Shown here: in pieces, positions 12,640 through 25,200 of the stretch | How the letters are laid out: each line of letters opens with the position of its first letter | Numbering within the stretch: position 1 is the first letter of the stretch | Source of the DNA: Alitta virens | Taxonomy: Eukaryota; Annelida; Polychaeta; Phyllodocida; Nereididae | Direction of reading: 5' to 3' | Assembly: GCA_932294295.1 (NCBI GenBank) | Contig: OW028581.1 | Location: forward strand, 16,761,662-16,825,661 | Length of the DNA stretch: 64,000 nucleotides | Notes under the pieces: generated by a model | What the model was told of the DNA's origin: nothing | The model's database searches: none | Seen by the model: only the letters and a program-made list of their open reading frames with translations | Position numbers and translations under genes: made by a program

Positions 12640-12910
12640 ACCGACCAACACCGACAGACTGACCGATTGATGACTGATCAAAACAACTGACCAACCAACT
12701 GACCAACCAAGAAGCTAAAATCTCCAAGAACCAACCAATCAACCAACCAACTATCTTGAGATCTGACTGACAGATGATCGACACTCTGACCAAGGACTTT
12801 TAAGTTTTAAGTCCTTGCTTATGACTCCATGCTCTGACCCACCAACCGACCAACCAACCAACTGACCAAGGAGCTAAAATATCCACGAACCAACCAACTT
12901 TGCAACCAAT
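12640..12910. repeat. Degenerate ACCAACC/GACCAA repeat tract
   Basis: CTGACCAACC-type units recur. A longer block (GCTAAAAT.TCCA.GAACCAACCAA) is present at about 12690-12735 and again at about 12861-12897, showing local duplication. Confidence 0.7.
12784..12838. repeat. Long micro-palindrome insertion with 7-bp target duplication
   Basis: CTCTGAC at 12784-12790 and 12832-12838 flanks a 41-bp insert (12791-12831). The insert begins CAAGGACTT and ends GACTCCATG. Outer arms of 14 bases pair at 10 positions, and an inner CAAGGACTT/AAGTCCTTG pair is perfect. Confidence 0.7.
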
Positions 12911-14072
12911 CGACCTCTTTTTTTACCAACTAGGACAGCTGATACCACCCCTCTTGCTCCTCAATGTATGTAGGCCCATGGTAGGCCTTTGCAGCTGCCA
13001 GTTGTAGGGGCTTTCATTCCCAGCAGCCTGCACCTCATCTCCCTTGGCTCACTCTCCTCATTTCAAGTCAGACTTCGCTCAAGTGAACCTCCGCGTGCAC
13101 TATGTCAGTTAGCGGACCAGCGAAATCGGCTTCTCAAGTTTAGAGGACTTTGAAAGATATGTGCTACTATGTGGGTGCCTCTTTCATTGTTGCATCCAAT
13201 CGTATGTAATGGACTGCACTTGAATGGGACTATAAAAGCTGAGTTTACCTAAAAAATGAATGAATTTGGAGCTACAAGCATCTCATACTGGTATGTACTG
13301 TTGTGTTATGTTTGGTTATGTAATGTTGGCAAAATTAAGTTGCTGATGAGAAATTCCATGTCTTGCAGACGTAATGATGAAATGATAAGGCTCCACTGCC
13401 TGTAGCATGTTTTAAGCTGTAACACATTAACAGTAAGGGTGGTGTCTTTTACCTGCTTACACGATTCCATTGATTAGGTACATACACTAACTGTACATTC
13501 ATTCATTCCAACCTCATGGTTTGTATGTAATGATTGGCTATCCTGGTCTGTTATTGATTGTCAGATTTTGCAGTTGTATCATTATTAATTTCATAGATCA
13601 TGCAACCTTATTACATTAGGGCATCATTACATAACCCTCGCGGCCACATATTGTCTTGATTTCCAGGTGCTATACACAGCAAATGGCCATTAATCAAGGA
13701 CAGTTGCCCGTTTGCTTGCTTTGTTGCTTGCATGCCAATTACCATGGACTTATCAGCCCCTCCCCCCTCATCTAAACTCTTTTCCAGACTCCGGGGGTGG
13801 CAAGCCCATAATCAATCAAAACTACTTTTCTTGTCCGCCTTCTGGTATGTGTTGTTTGTTTTTTAGTCATATTTTATTGCATAATCACTTCCACAGATGC
13901 TGAGATAAGAATTAATCACATCAGCAGCCTAAACAGCACCCACACAAATTGAATGTGATTGTGACATTGTACATATTCAGCTCAGTCATTTACCAATGCT
14001 TCTCTGACATGCCTATTGAACAAATGGAGTTGATCAAGGAGAGCACTATATATAACTTGAAAATCCAAATGG

Positions 14073-14150
14073 CAGACGTAATGATGAACTGCTAAGGTTC
14101 ACACAACACTACACATTCACCCCATGGGTGGGATCTATGCCTTGCCTTAG
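14073..14150 (-). repeat. SINE-like dispersed repeat, copy 5
   Basis: GGCAGACGTAATGATGAACT, CACATTCACCCCATGGGTGG and GATCTATGCCTTGCC are the family blocks in reverse orientation. A smaller fragment lies at 13368-13390. Confidence 0.65.
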
Positions 14151-15333
14151 CTGAAAACACAAATCAAAGGGCATATGATCAATTTCGCATTCTTGTGCTC
14201 ATTGCAGCCAATCCAATAAATATAAATTACAAAATTCAGTTTAAAAAAAACCACAAAAGTAACGTTTTCCATAAATTTTCTCCTCCACCTATCAAACTAA
14301 CGTTAGTAAATGAAAGTACACACCAACCAAGCAATGGGTACCAGAGAAATACCTTCACAAGTATCACGTAGTACAAAAAATTGAGAGTGTAGAGAGGAAG
14401 GAGTACTTACTTCTAAGAGGCTCTTGAAGTAGATCCCAACAGGAGAGCCTTCCTCCTAACATACTCCCATAAGTCCCAAAAAAGACCAGAAAAAAGTCAA
14501 GTCTAAATTAAAGACCACCTCACAGGCCAGTTTTTCACACTTATTACCTTCAGGTGTGTTTGTCCTTTTTTCACAGTTGAAAGCCCCTCATACAGAGCAG
14601 GGGATCCACCCTGTTGAAGATGGGGCAACACTTTAAGGCAGTCATCCTGTTCCCTTTTTTTTTGGTTCTGATTTTCACCTAACTACTTACTGCACAGTGA
14701 CATTACTGACATGTGCTCACCACCTGTAGGCTAGCCAGTTATTTTCACCTATATTAGCAAGAAACAGAAACCAAAAACTCAGTAGTTTAAATACATTCGC
14801 CAGGTATTTATACAATGCATACACTATGCATGTTTTGCCTACAATGTCTGCAGTTCTTTATTGCTTTCGTCTTTTTCATAATCCTGGAATTCAAAATACA
14901 CAAAAACGTTAAAGTTTTCCTGCATTTGGTGTCGTAAAAAGACATCCTGCCAATCACTCGTGAGCATGAGACTATTGTTAACCAGTTGGCAGGATAAATT
15001 GCACACGTTTATCACTCAAACATGTCAATGAGTCAGCTAAAAACATTTAAACTGAAGAAAGAACAACACATAGAGCTTGCTAGACATGCAAATGATTACA
15101 AGTAATAATATGATGTGGTGAAATTAAGTTTCACACCTGTTTAGGAAAGATAATTAATGTAGCCAATCATCAACTACTTGATTAGAGAGATCTTCATTTA
15201 CTCTTATCTGGAAGAATATTTAATTAAAAAAGTGAGTTATTAATTTGATAAAACTTTACCCATTTTATCAACAAGTTCAGCCAGAACTAGAGATAAAACT
15301 TACAAAACGTGTTAATCAAAGGCATGACTCGAT

Positions 15334-15472
15334 TTCTCAATGCTACTGGGTCTGAAGCTTAGCCAGCCTGCATGACCAGCTACCAGAGGCAGACGTAATG
15401 ATGAAATGATACAACTGGGAGTCCACATCATGCATGTTACACATTTGCCTCATGGGTGGGGTCTGTTACTCG
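15334..15472 (-). repeat. SINE-like dispersed repeat, copy 6
   Basis: This is one of the most complete tails: TCTCAATGCTACTGGGTCTG, GAGGCAGACGTAATGATGAA, GGGAGTCCACATCATG, TTACACATTTGCCTCATGGG. Confidence 0.75.
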
Positions 15473-15579
15473 CATGGATACTTTCAATATCATGGGTGAA
15501 AAAATTAAATATTACCTAACAAAATAATGGTATTTCTTTTCTAAACTGTGTGATATCAGTCAATGTCATGTTTTCCACT

Positions 15580-15682
15580 CCTCTCCTCCTCCTCCTCCTC
15601 TCCTTTCTTCTCTCCTCTCCTCTTTTCTCTCCTCTCCTCTTTTCTCCTCTCCTCTCTTCTCCTCTGAGTCCTCTCCTCTCCA
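15580..15682. repeat. Polypyrimidine TCCTC-rich tract
   Basis: About 100 bases of CTCCTC/CTTTTCTC on the plus strand. The open frame across it is a by-product of the repeat. Confidence 0.9.
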
Positions 15683-16729
15683 TATTTACCCTTCACCTAC
15701 CAATAATTCACACAGGTGTACTAACACAACCCACTCTCTCCTCCATATCTTTTTTTTCATAATCTTAATGAACTCTCTATGTGGTGGCTGGAGCATCTGA
15801 TGCGGAGAAATAGCATCCTCGAACTGCCAGCCTCCGCAGCTAAGCAGGGGGGAGGGTCTGGCCAACATCATTTATCACATTTATGATAACCTGCAGGGGC
15901 AAAAGGGAGGGTGTCAGGGGTCGTGGTTTTTGTAAAATACCCTACATTTTGAAGATGATCCGGATCTGACAGCTAGGTTACTCAGGTTAGCCAGGCACAA
16001 TGTATAATTGCAAGCTGAACGCATTACATAATAGTGGCACAAAATGTTGGACTAGAACTATAGAACTGACTGAAATAAATTGAACATGAATTAAGGTTTC
16101 AACCCGAAGAGATTTTAATAGTGAAGTGGACTTATTAACGAGGTTTGCCAAATTGATTGTGAAATTGATCACGATTCCTTTGGTTGCAATTATCAGCAAC
16201 CAGCATTCCTTGAATTCGAACTAGCTACAGTATTCTCCATGTGGGAGGCGTGGGAGTATATCATAATGACATTGTTTCATGTATAAATATTACCTTCCAT
16301 TATTATCGTGATATTTTTATCAAACATGATCAAATTCATGTTTGAAATAATCAAAGCCTTGTACTGCAGTCACGATTTAACAATAATGCCTCAATCATCC
16401 GGAATAAATGTCATTTTGTTAAAAGATTTCGAGGGCAGAGAAGCCATAAACAATATCCATGCTTAATACAAACACTGTGGCCCTTAATATCTGAGAGAAA
16501 ATATTAGTTGGTGCTTAATTTGACTCCGAAACGAAGGGCGCTGATAAAGTATCAAGGCAGACCAAAGGCCCTACCCAACCGCCTACACCAGTCACAGGGG
16601 ATGTGCAAAAAGTTTCACGTACCCACGTGCGTTCTGATAAGGTCCAGCAGGATTGCTATCAATGCATTATGGCAGCTGTTTATTTTAGTCAAGGATTTCC
16701 CAAAGCCATGCACATACATACACCCCTTT

Positions 16730-16913
16730 GCTATGGGCATAGGCGTAGGAGGCACCTTTCTTTTGGGGGGGGGGGGGGGGGCAAAGGTCATCTTGCCCGA
16801 ATTTTAAGGCTTTTATTAGCACCTTTATGCCCGAATTTTTCAACTTTTTTCCCGAATTTTTGGCTTTCCTGGACTTTGCCCCCCCCCCCACCTCCTACGC
16901 CTATGGCTATGGG
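16730..16913. mobile_element. 168-bp CATAGGCG element with 8-bp target duplication
   Basis: GCTATGGG at 16730-16737 and 16906-16913 flanks an element of 168 bp (16738-16905). Its ends are perfect 15-bp inverted repeats, CATAGGCGTAGGAGG. Inside are a G-run, a C-run and three CCCGAATTTT repeats. The 8-bp duplication suggests a hAT- or P-type cut-and-paste transposase acting in trans. This is a miniature, non-coding copy. Confidence 0.8.
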
Positions 16914-17361
16914 TAATATGTGACCATAGCTGATTGGATCCCTCTATGCAGGAATTGTGCAGGTAGGGGTTAGTTTTGATCAAGCATACACAGATACACT
17001 TTGAAGGTAATTAACAATTTTCAAAGCACTTTTTATTGTTTATCATCTAGAAAATATGCATCATGTTTTACAGTCTGGCATATTTGTTTTAGTTTGCTAT
17101 ATTAGTTGAAACATTCTGGATCACGCTGTGGTGAATTTTAGCCTGTTTTTCATAATGGCAAACAAAATATAATGAGTGTGATAAACATTGCATTATCTTC
17201 GTAATGTTTGTAACAACTTTAGGCAACGTCTATATGAGAAACTGGTGATAACGTAGGTGTTCATTTACTATATTAACATCCAATTTCATTCTGGTTCTAT
17301 TAATTAATCTATTTATAATGCAATTTAATCCTGACAGATCTGCAATGTACTTATAGATTAC

Positions 17362-17394
17362 ATCAGGCCATGGACGTAAAGTCCATGATCAGGC
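17362..17394. repeat. Micro-palindrome insertion with 7-bp target duplication
   Basis: ATCAGGC at 17362-17368 and 17388-17394 flanks a 19-bp insert with perfect arms CATGGAC/GTCCATG around GTAAA. Confidence 0.85.
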
Positions 17395-17987
17395 CAACCT
17401 TTTCCGTTCAGACTTTATTTTTTTTGTACCATTTATTGTAATATGATTCTTTATTTGCAATTTTATCAGCTTGACAACTTGATATCAAGTCGTTTTACAA
17501 TCAGGAATTGTGGGAAGTTAGCCCGAGGTCTTTTGTGGGCCTAATCCTACCCCCAGACATCGTAGAGTAGGATTACTACTACCTTAAGAAATTTACAGAA
17601 ATTTACTGAATGACTTTTATATTGAGACCACCGGCTGTGTTTTCTCCTGTAGTGAGATTTTTAGGGCATTTTGATTGCTTTGTTTTTTGTGCTGACTTCT
17701 GTGCCATTTTTATGCCATTTCTAATGCAGTTTGTAGCCATTTCTAATGCCTGTCTGGGCCTATAGGTATGTGTGCCAGGTGTGAGTCCTGTGTTTTGGGA
17801 AAGGGGTATGCCCGCCTTGCACAACATTTGAACAAGCAATTTCAGACATACTTCCAATCTGTCGCATATGAACACTTTCTACCACACCCTGCTAAGGCTT
17901 AAAGTTTGTCTGACATGAAACATATTATAAACATCTTATAAACATTGTACATGTCAGAAATATGATTGGGAAGCCATAGTCATGATG

Positions 17988-18192
17988 ATACAAAGTGCAT
18001 CCTAGCAGCAGTATTTTTGGTGCATTTTAATGTATATTTGACATCTTATTATTCAATAGATTTCTGTAATTTCCCTGAGGAAATTCTATTTACGGAATCA
18101 GTTAGTTATGTCTGAAAAGCAAAACGACTAATAAGAAGAGATAAAAGACTTCTGTCCTTCTGAATGCAGGGCTGCTCAGTGAAAATACTCTA
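17988..18192 (-). mobile_element. 321-bp MITE-like family, copy 3, truncated
   Basis: Inverted relative to 1531-1852. It has TGCATCCTAGCAGCAGTATT at one side and GCTGCTCAGTGAAAATACTC at the terminus. The part with AAGGGCGGGAAC is missing. Confidence 0.65.
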
Positions 18193-19190
18193 CATAAGAA
18201 AACAGTGGGCACAATGCACACCCCATGCCATTTCTCAAAAAGACACTGGTGGCAAACTCGGCTGACAGTGGTTGTTTAACAGTGTCATAATATTGTTTGG
18301 TTCACAAAAATGTGATTTATATGTACCACAGTGGTTGTTATGTATCCCAAGTGTCAGTGTCAGTATTTCGTGACTCAAAAAAGTCAAACTGATAAATGTG
18401 CATCTACCTGGAGGCTGTGGTCAACCCCTGGCCTCTGTCCAGGAAATGGTCATTGTCTGGTGACATCCCAGTGGTCATTTGGAACCATAACAACTCATAA
18501 AGTGATGTAACAGCTCAACAACAGGCTGGCAGACTTTTTAGGGGACTTTCATTCCTTGAACTGTTTAGAAATTTCCCCACCTACCTTGTTATGAAAGGCA
18601 CCTTTAGGTCATATCAAATAAAATAGCCTGAATACTGAGGTGGTATAATGAATAAGTAACTTACAATTCAAATGTAGCAAATGTTTTAAATTGAATTAAC
18701 ACTGGTCATTATGGAGAGATGACTTATTACATTACATTTCTACGCCCAAGATATTACAGTAGTGATTACATGATATAGCATTCTTACACTTCTTTTAGAG
18801 GATGGGCAACCTTCAAACATCGATTGTGACGTCATCTTCCTCCCAAACTCTGTTACTATGGCAACGATTGTGGTTTGTTGCTCTCCAGTTTCAGAAGTTA
18901 ATTCACTCACACGGCTTCTGCATGTATTTTGCCACAAGGGACAGTGGATGCCTGAATTATACGAAACAATGTCAGACATATTGATATAGAGTCTGCTAGA
19001 TGTCTGTCTAGTGTCAAATGCATTTGTTTTCATCAAAATTTCAATAGCATTACCACCAAAGCAATAAAATTCCATTATTCCATTTCAGATACGATGAGAA
19101 GTCTCAAGTCACCACACTGACCTCACCAGCAGAAGGTCTACACCAATGACCTTGAGAAATTGGTTTGAAGGTCAAGGGAGGACCACTCTC

Positions 19191-19202
19191 AAGATGGCTG
19201 CC
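19191..19202 (+). promoter_or_regulatory. YY1-like motif overlapping the start codon
   Basis: AAGATGGCTGCC resembles the YY1 core (AAGATGGCGGC). Such motifs are known around translation starts of some animal genes. It may equally be chance from the initiation context. Confidence 0.3.
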
Positions 19203-19263
19203 GTGGGACCATGGATGACCTTTTTGTACTTAATATGGATTATTGTACTTCCTCTAGTTTATG
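19194..19263 (+). CDS. Exon 1: signal peptide
   Basis: ATG opens MAAVGPWMTFLYLIWIIVLP, then LVY, with donor G|GTAAGT in phase 1. Joined to the next exon it reads LVYANTETPQLC, so cleavage after VYA is plausible. The start lies in AAGATGGCTGCC, a good initiation context. The following intron is 15,860 bp. Confidence 0.8.
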
Positions 19264-22200
19264 GTAAGTGTTCTAGCAGAATATTGTGATAGTGTGTTAC
19301 AATACAATTAAATGGGTACGTTATAAAACGCGGTGTGGACCCGGTCCCGGACTCGGTCCCGGACTCGGAATCAGACTGTTAAAGCTTGCAGGCATGTTTG
19401 CAAATGGTACCACAAGCTAAAAGCACATGTATTCTATTTGGATAACCTGCAAGAAAGCAGTAATGCATGAATCTTCTCAATAGTTAATTGGCACTTAATT
19501 CTCCCTTGTTGGCCCTAATTGTACTTATTTCTTAGTGGATGTCTCAAACCTAATTTAAAGATATTCCAAATTGCAATTCAATCAGACTATAAAGCTTAAC
19601 CTGGGCGCCGATTACAAAAAGCCACCTAATTTGCACTCTTTTATAAGATGCGGGGGGGGGGGGCTGTGGTTAGCACAACATACCCCTAAATAAAATAGCT
19701 TTGCTGGTATGACAACTGACCACAAGTTCTTTAATCAGAGTCCAATAAACAAAACATGAGTTAGAGTCCGGCCCCGAGTCTGCTAGTCCGGGACCGGGTC
19801 CAGTCCGCGTTTTATAACGTACCATACAAATGTATAGAACTTCATCATATTTTATTGTCAGTCATCAGTCTACCATCAGTGTCCATCACCCTAACTGTAA
19901 TGTTAGGAATAGGCCTACAATATGTCAAGTATGTTAGCTCAACCACATTTTACTGCTTCAGTACCATCCATAGATTAGCGCAAAGGTCTGAAATACTTCA
20001 GGACATCTGCAAAAGTGAAGCACCAACTTCTTCCATGTGTCTCTTAAGATCAAATCCCAAGGTCAAACTTCAAGGTTGTCGGGGTAAAATGTTAGTCATG
20101 TGACTATCAAGGGTTGTATTGTTTCAAACAATACCATGCAACATGTCTGTCTACCATGTGGGCCAGTTTGCTAGTTTCAGGAGTTCTACAAGGTGTTCTA
20201 CAAGGTTTTCTACAAGGTGTTCTACAAGGTGTTCTACTACAACAGACATTTACTAGGCATTAGCAAGGACCTTAGGTATTACCCAACCTAACTTAAAGTT
20301 CTTAAGCTATATTGGAAGATATTTCTGAGGAACTATTCTCTAATTAGTAATTACCAATATTATTGTAAAATAGTTGCCTCAATGCCTCATTAAGCATTAT
20401 GTTGATGCAATCCCTCTTCAGTTTGTTGTCTCTATCATAAAATTACCTCAATGGCGAAGTGGTCTTATTCGTGGATGTATCCATGGTCTTATCATGGAGT
20501 ATTATCTATAATACCTCCATGGTCTTATTAGAGTTGTGTTATATGACAAAAACATGAAAGAAGCATTGTCAAAGTTGAAGTTCATCTGACAAAGATTAAG
20601 GTTCTCTATAACATATGTATGATCTGGAATGTTTACACATACAACTTTCAATGCCATTCTAAGTTTTTTAATAACAGGGTTTTGTCTTGTGTTGTGTCCT
20701 GATTCATAACCTTAGATACATCACGACTCACCCAGTTAACTTTTAAAGAGAAAGCCTGTTTGCATTGTGGGTGTGATAAACCGTTAATTCGGGCCCTTTT
20801 AGGTGTGATAAACACTGTGATTAAAATATAAACAAAACCTATTAAAAGCACTCAGTTACATTAGACTGTGCATTACCTGTCCAATCAAACTACATGCTTT
20901 TCTGTTAGATTTACGAGCTCTTTAAGCTATGAGTTTTACTTAAAATACCTTATCTATTGGGCTCTAGATAAAGTTAGGTTTTAAAGATAAAAAAAAAAGT
21001 CTTGCTTCTGGATCACACTTGTTGGAAACTGGAATGAAAAGAGGTGCAGAATAGAACTAAGAATAGAATAGGATAGAGTAGAATGGGATAGAATAGGATA
21101 GAGTAGAATAGAATAGAGTAGAATAGGATAGAATAGGATAGAGTAGAATAGAATAGAGTAGAATAGGATAGAGTAGAATAGAATAGAGTATAATAGGATA
21201 GAATAGGATAGAGTAGAATAGAATAGGATAGAATAGGATAGGATAGAGTAGAATAGAATAGGATTGGATAGATAGTATTATAATAAGACCCAATGGTTAT
21301 GTGGTATTTTTTTATATTCCCCACGAGTGGACAGATTGGCCAGGATTCACGAGTGGCGTTAGTCTTATTTATACCCCACAATTTTCACTTTTAGTTGAGC
21401 TGCCTGGCTATGCATTTATGTAGTATAGAAAAAATTCATGAATATTAATTTTTGCCATTGACCAATCAGAGCATTGCATAACTGTCAACAACGTCATCAC
21501 CTCAAAACTTTCTGGGACATTTTCACATTAATAAAAAAAATTACGAAATGATATTTACAAACCAGTTGTTAAATATTTCTTGTCAGAATTGTTTTTTACA
21601 CTAGATTTGGATAGAAAATGTTTTATTGTTCAGTATTATTAGATTGTATTACTGAAGCGATGACGCTGCTGTGGCGTTGCCCATAGCAACACAGCCACAC
21701 AATAGCTTGTATCTGTGGACTGAACAGACCATTGACTTTATGTTACGTTTTTTGGTCCTGGAATCGTTAATTCTTGTCCGATTTCAAAAATTCGAATATT
21801 GTTTTAAAGTGACTCCGAATATTGTTTTAAAGTGGCGGCGCTAATTTAAACGGCGAAGCGCTTAGCTGCAAAAAGTGATTTTTTGTCAGTGGCCTGCCAT
21901 ACAAAGAAGTATGTGGTATACATTTCCCATCCTTGTAAGGTAAGCCATGTAGTATACACATGTATACCACATAGGCTATACCACATGGCTTTTCTATGTG
22001 GTATACAACTGATTGTGGGGTATAGGATAGAATAGAATGTTTTTGCTGTAACCATGTTACTGTTTTCATGGAAATACATTCAGGTAACTTAAAAAAGGTT
22101 CTCACTTCCATTTATATTAATAAATTTCCGAACTTTCTTGTTATTCGAATATCACTTGGCAATCTTATTGCAAAATATTTTCAACTGAAGATTCTCCACC

Positions 22201-25200
22201 CAGGACTGGAATATTTCCACCGCACATCTGCATAATGTAGGTCTTCAAAACCATTACTTGCGTATATTTAAGACTGCAATGTTTGTTTACAATCTGCTAC
22301 ATGGGGGAGGCACTTCGAATGTTCAAGTCACTCCTGTACCCTTCACTGGAGGGCGCCGGGTGTGCCAGTCGCCAAGGGAATGTCCCAAAGGAATGCTTTA
22401 AAAACTCCTGGGAGGGAATTACAGAAGTACAAGTGCATTTCAAGGGGGAGGTCCTAAGGGTCAGTCCTTGAGATCCAAAAACTTCCAGGTCACTGATTGA
22501 AGAAGGGTATTAGGGTGTGTATTGGCTGTTTAAGATGCTTTACTGTAGTTTAGAAACAGAGTTACTGGGAAAAACGAGTAAACAATATAAATACAGCCGA
22601 ATGCTTGCAACCTTTGGTGCCAATTTGGGGAGAGGGAGGGGGTATATTTTCAGATAAACCACAGAAACCCTTGATGTTGCTATTGAAATTCACATTTTGT
22701 TTTGGATGACCTTGGTTCTGTTAGACACAATATTTATAAAGTGACAAGCACCCTTCAGGTCAAAATGTAGCCACCCCAACCGCCCTTGCATTGTAAGATC
22801 ACGATTCATTGAATCCAGATGAAAAAGTGAATTTCAAATAATATGACTCCACAATACTTTATTTCAAAGATTGTCATACTGCCATCTCACTGTCAGAACA
22901 GATATCAGTGTACTTTAGCATATGGCATGTTTGTTTGATTTGGTCATTCCAATGACAGATTCCTTTGGGCATATTCTGGTGCCCCTTGTCATCCAGTTTT
23001 TACCATCAGGCTTCGATTCCCACCATTTAATGCAACTTACTTACAGAGTGAGGTACTTGTTTGTAAACATAAGTGCTACTAATGGCCTATGCAGAACAGT
23101 GACCTAGTCCTCCTCTGACCTTAACCTTACATCTTGAGGTCATGGACTCATATTGCAAGTTCACTTGTCTGAATATCCTCAGAGTTATCACATACAGTCC
23201 AACCTACTTATAATGAACTATCTTATTACATTAGTCTTAGGATGGCATTATAGGCTGCTGAAACAAATGTAGTTTATTGGCATTGCCATTGCAAATAACA
23301 CCTCAAGATATTTTGCTATCTTGCAAAGCAAATAATGGTTTATAACAGCTACATGAGTTAGGCTACATGTAGTGCATCATGTATGTGATACATGTAAGAT
23401 AAATCACAATACGATACTACAGGATATGATAAAATCCTGCAAGTTAAGATAATTTAAACCAGGCTGTGGATGGTTCAAGTCAGAATTCAATGGAATGTTC
23501 AATGCAATATGATCCATGTCTTAGAATATACTGTCCTTAGTCTCCTATACCCAAAATATCCAAACCCTAAAAGAACAGTATATTGATCTGGCATATATGC
23601 AAGAACACAACATAAACTCAACAGAACATATGTATGGGCCTACACCATCTTTTACCAATGAATATTTTGGGAACATCCACCCATCAGATTCTTTGATAAC
23701 TCATGTGTAATAAACAAGGGTTGAAAATATGGGCTGGTGTGTCATAACACATCAAGTGAGCCTATTTTCTTATGATAAGTGGGCTGTTTCATTCATGTCT
23801 GTGACAATTCAAAGCATATTTTCTTCTGTAGAGGTAAAACATGGGGTGGAGTGGGTCAGGTTTGTTGCCCTACAGGTTGTACTCCACACTTGAAAGGGGT
23901 ATTTGGAGAAACCCCCTTCCTTACCCCAAACCCTAAAAACGTCAGCAGGGTTCCAATCTCATATACATCACACCTCTGCAACCTTGGTAACAGTTTTGTA
24001 AACGTTTGCTTTTTCTGTTGTGATTGTGTATCAGTTAATGTGAAATGGTGTTGTCTTTGCCTGATTGACTTAGAAAGTGTTCGGCTGTAAAATATTTCCC
24101 AGAGACCTTTTGATAGAGTCTTTTCACTGAGCAGCCCTGAATTCAGTAAGACATAAGTCTTTCTTCCCCTCTTATTACTCATTTTGCTTTTCATACACAA
24201 TAGATCTTAAATAACTGATTCCATTAATATCATTTGCTCAGAGAAATAACAGAAATCAACTGAACGATAAGATGTCAAATAAACATTAAAATCAACTAAA
24301 AATACTGCTGCTATGATGCACTTAGCTTCAGCCAATTACAGCAAAGGGCGGGAACATTTTCAGCCATTAGAATTGCAGTATTCTGTCATAGCCACCTGGT
24401 GGAAATATAAAGAACTTTCCGTGAAAATCCACTATTAGAGTAGAAGGATGACCTTGTATGGACATTTAATCTCAGACTTAAGAGAGATATTTATTTTCTA
24501 CTTTTAGTCTGAGCACCATATATCATTGTGATAGGGTTGGATGGTATATGTGTCATTGAACCAGTTGTCTTTGTAATAAAGGTAATAATCTGTACATTAT
24601 ATATTCAAGAGTTCCGGGATCTTGAATTTTGCGAATTACTGTGCAGAATAATCTGAATTATTGATTCGACAATCCATAACTTCTCTAAATTTTCAAAAAT
24701 GGCTGGCTGATGATGGTTTCTCTATTGCTTTTGAAGTTTACTATATTTTACTTCAGCTATAATGATATCTATGCCCCATTTGGATGTACAGCAGATTCTA
24801 GTCATCTAACCCTCCGAAAGGGGGAGCCATCAGTTTGCAGGGGCTCTGCTAATTAAATTACCCAGCATTCAACGGTTGGTTTGACTTGATTAGGGAAATA
24901 TGATGCCCTCTTTGCCTAATGGGTGTTCTCCTGTTTATCAATATCGATCTATTGTCAGCAAACAATTGCCTGATCTCCTATCAGAGAGGCGCAAAAAAAA
25001 AAGGGAAAACACTCTATCATGGTTTATAGACGGCTGGATATTAATAACAAACAATTTCACTTAACTACCTGTGGGTTATTTAGCTTAATAAGTTTACTGA
25101 TTAATTAGCCAAGATTTGATAACAGCTAATGATATGAGAGACTATAGACTGATAAAACAATCACTATGATGGATGAAGAGACGTGGTAGGGACTCATCTT

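Larger units (their letters stand above)
1..19193. other. Gene-poor upstream region with dispersed repeats
   Basis: I find no exon series, conserved protein segment or RNA gene here. The open frames are short, lack family features and mostly fall in repeats. The region holds SINE fragments, a LINE 3' end near 8.1-8.4 kb, a TTAA-flanked element at 5.6-6.0 kb, three related 321-bp-type elements (two of them here), simple repeats and several micro-palindrome insertions, each listed separately. Stretches such as 1-1290, 3020-4330, 7000-8000 and 12900-15300 show nothing else I can name. Distal regulatory elements for the downstream gene could lie here, but nothing in the sequence shows it. Confidence 0.6.

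Noticed and set aside
15475..15500. CATGGATA...TATCATG as another micro-palindrome
   Set aside because: Imperfect arms and no direct repeat in the flanks. The CATGGATATCATG at 61040 is rejected for the same reason.
16508..16923. Overlapping open frames of about 100 codons
   Set aside because: They run through the G-run and C-run of the CATAGGCG element and have no family features.
21013..21381. Minus-strand open frames with repeating SILFY/LSYS peptides
   Set aside because: They come from the pentameric GAATA/GGATA repeat.
23190..23260. Second pogo-like element beginning TACAGTCCAACCTACTTATA
   Set aside because: Only one end could be found. 6170-6240 likewise has AACCTCTCTATAAAGACCAC without a partner.
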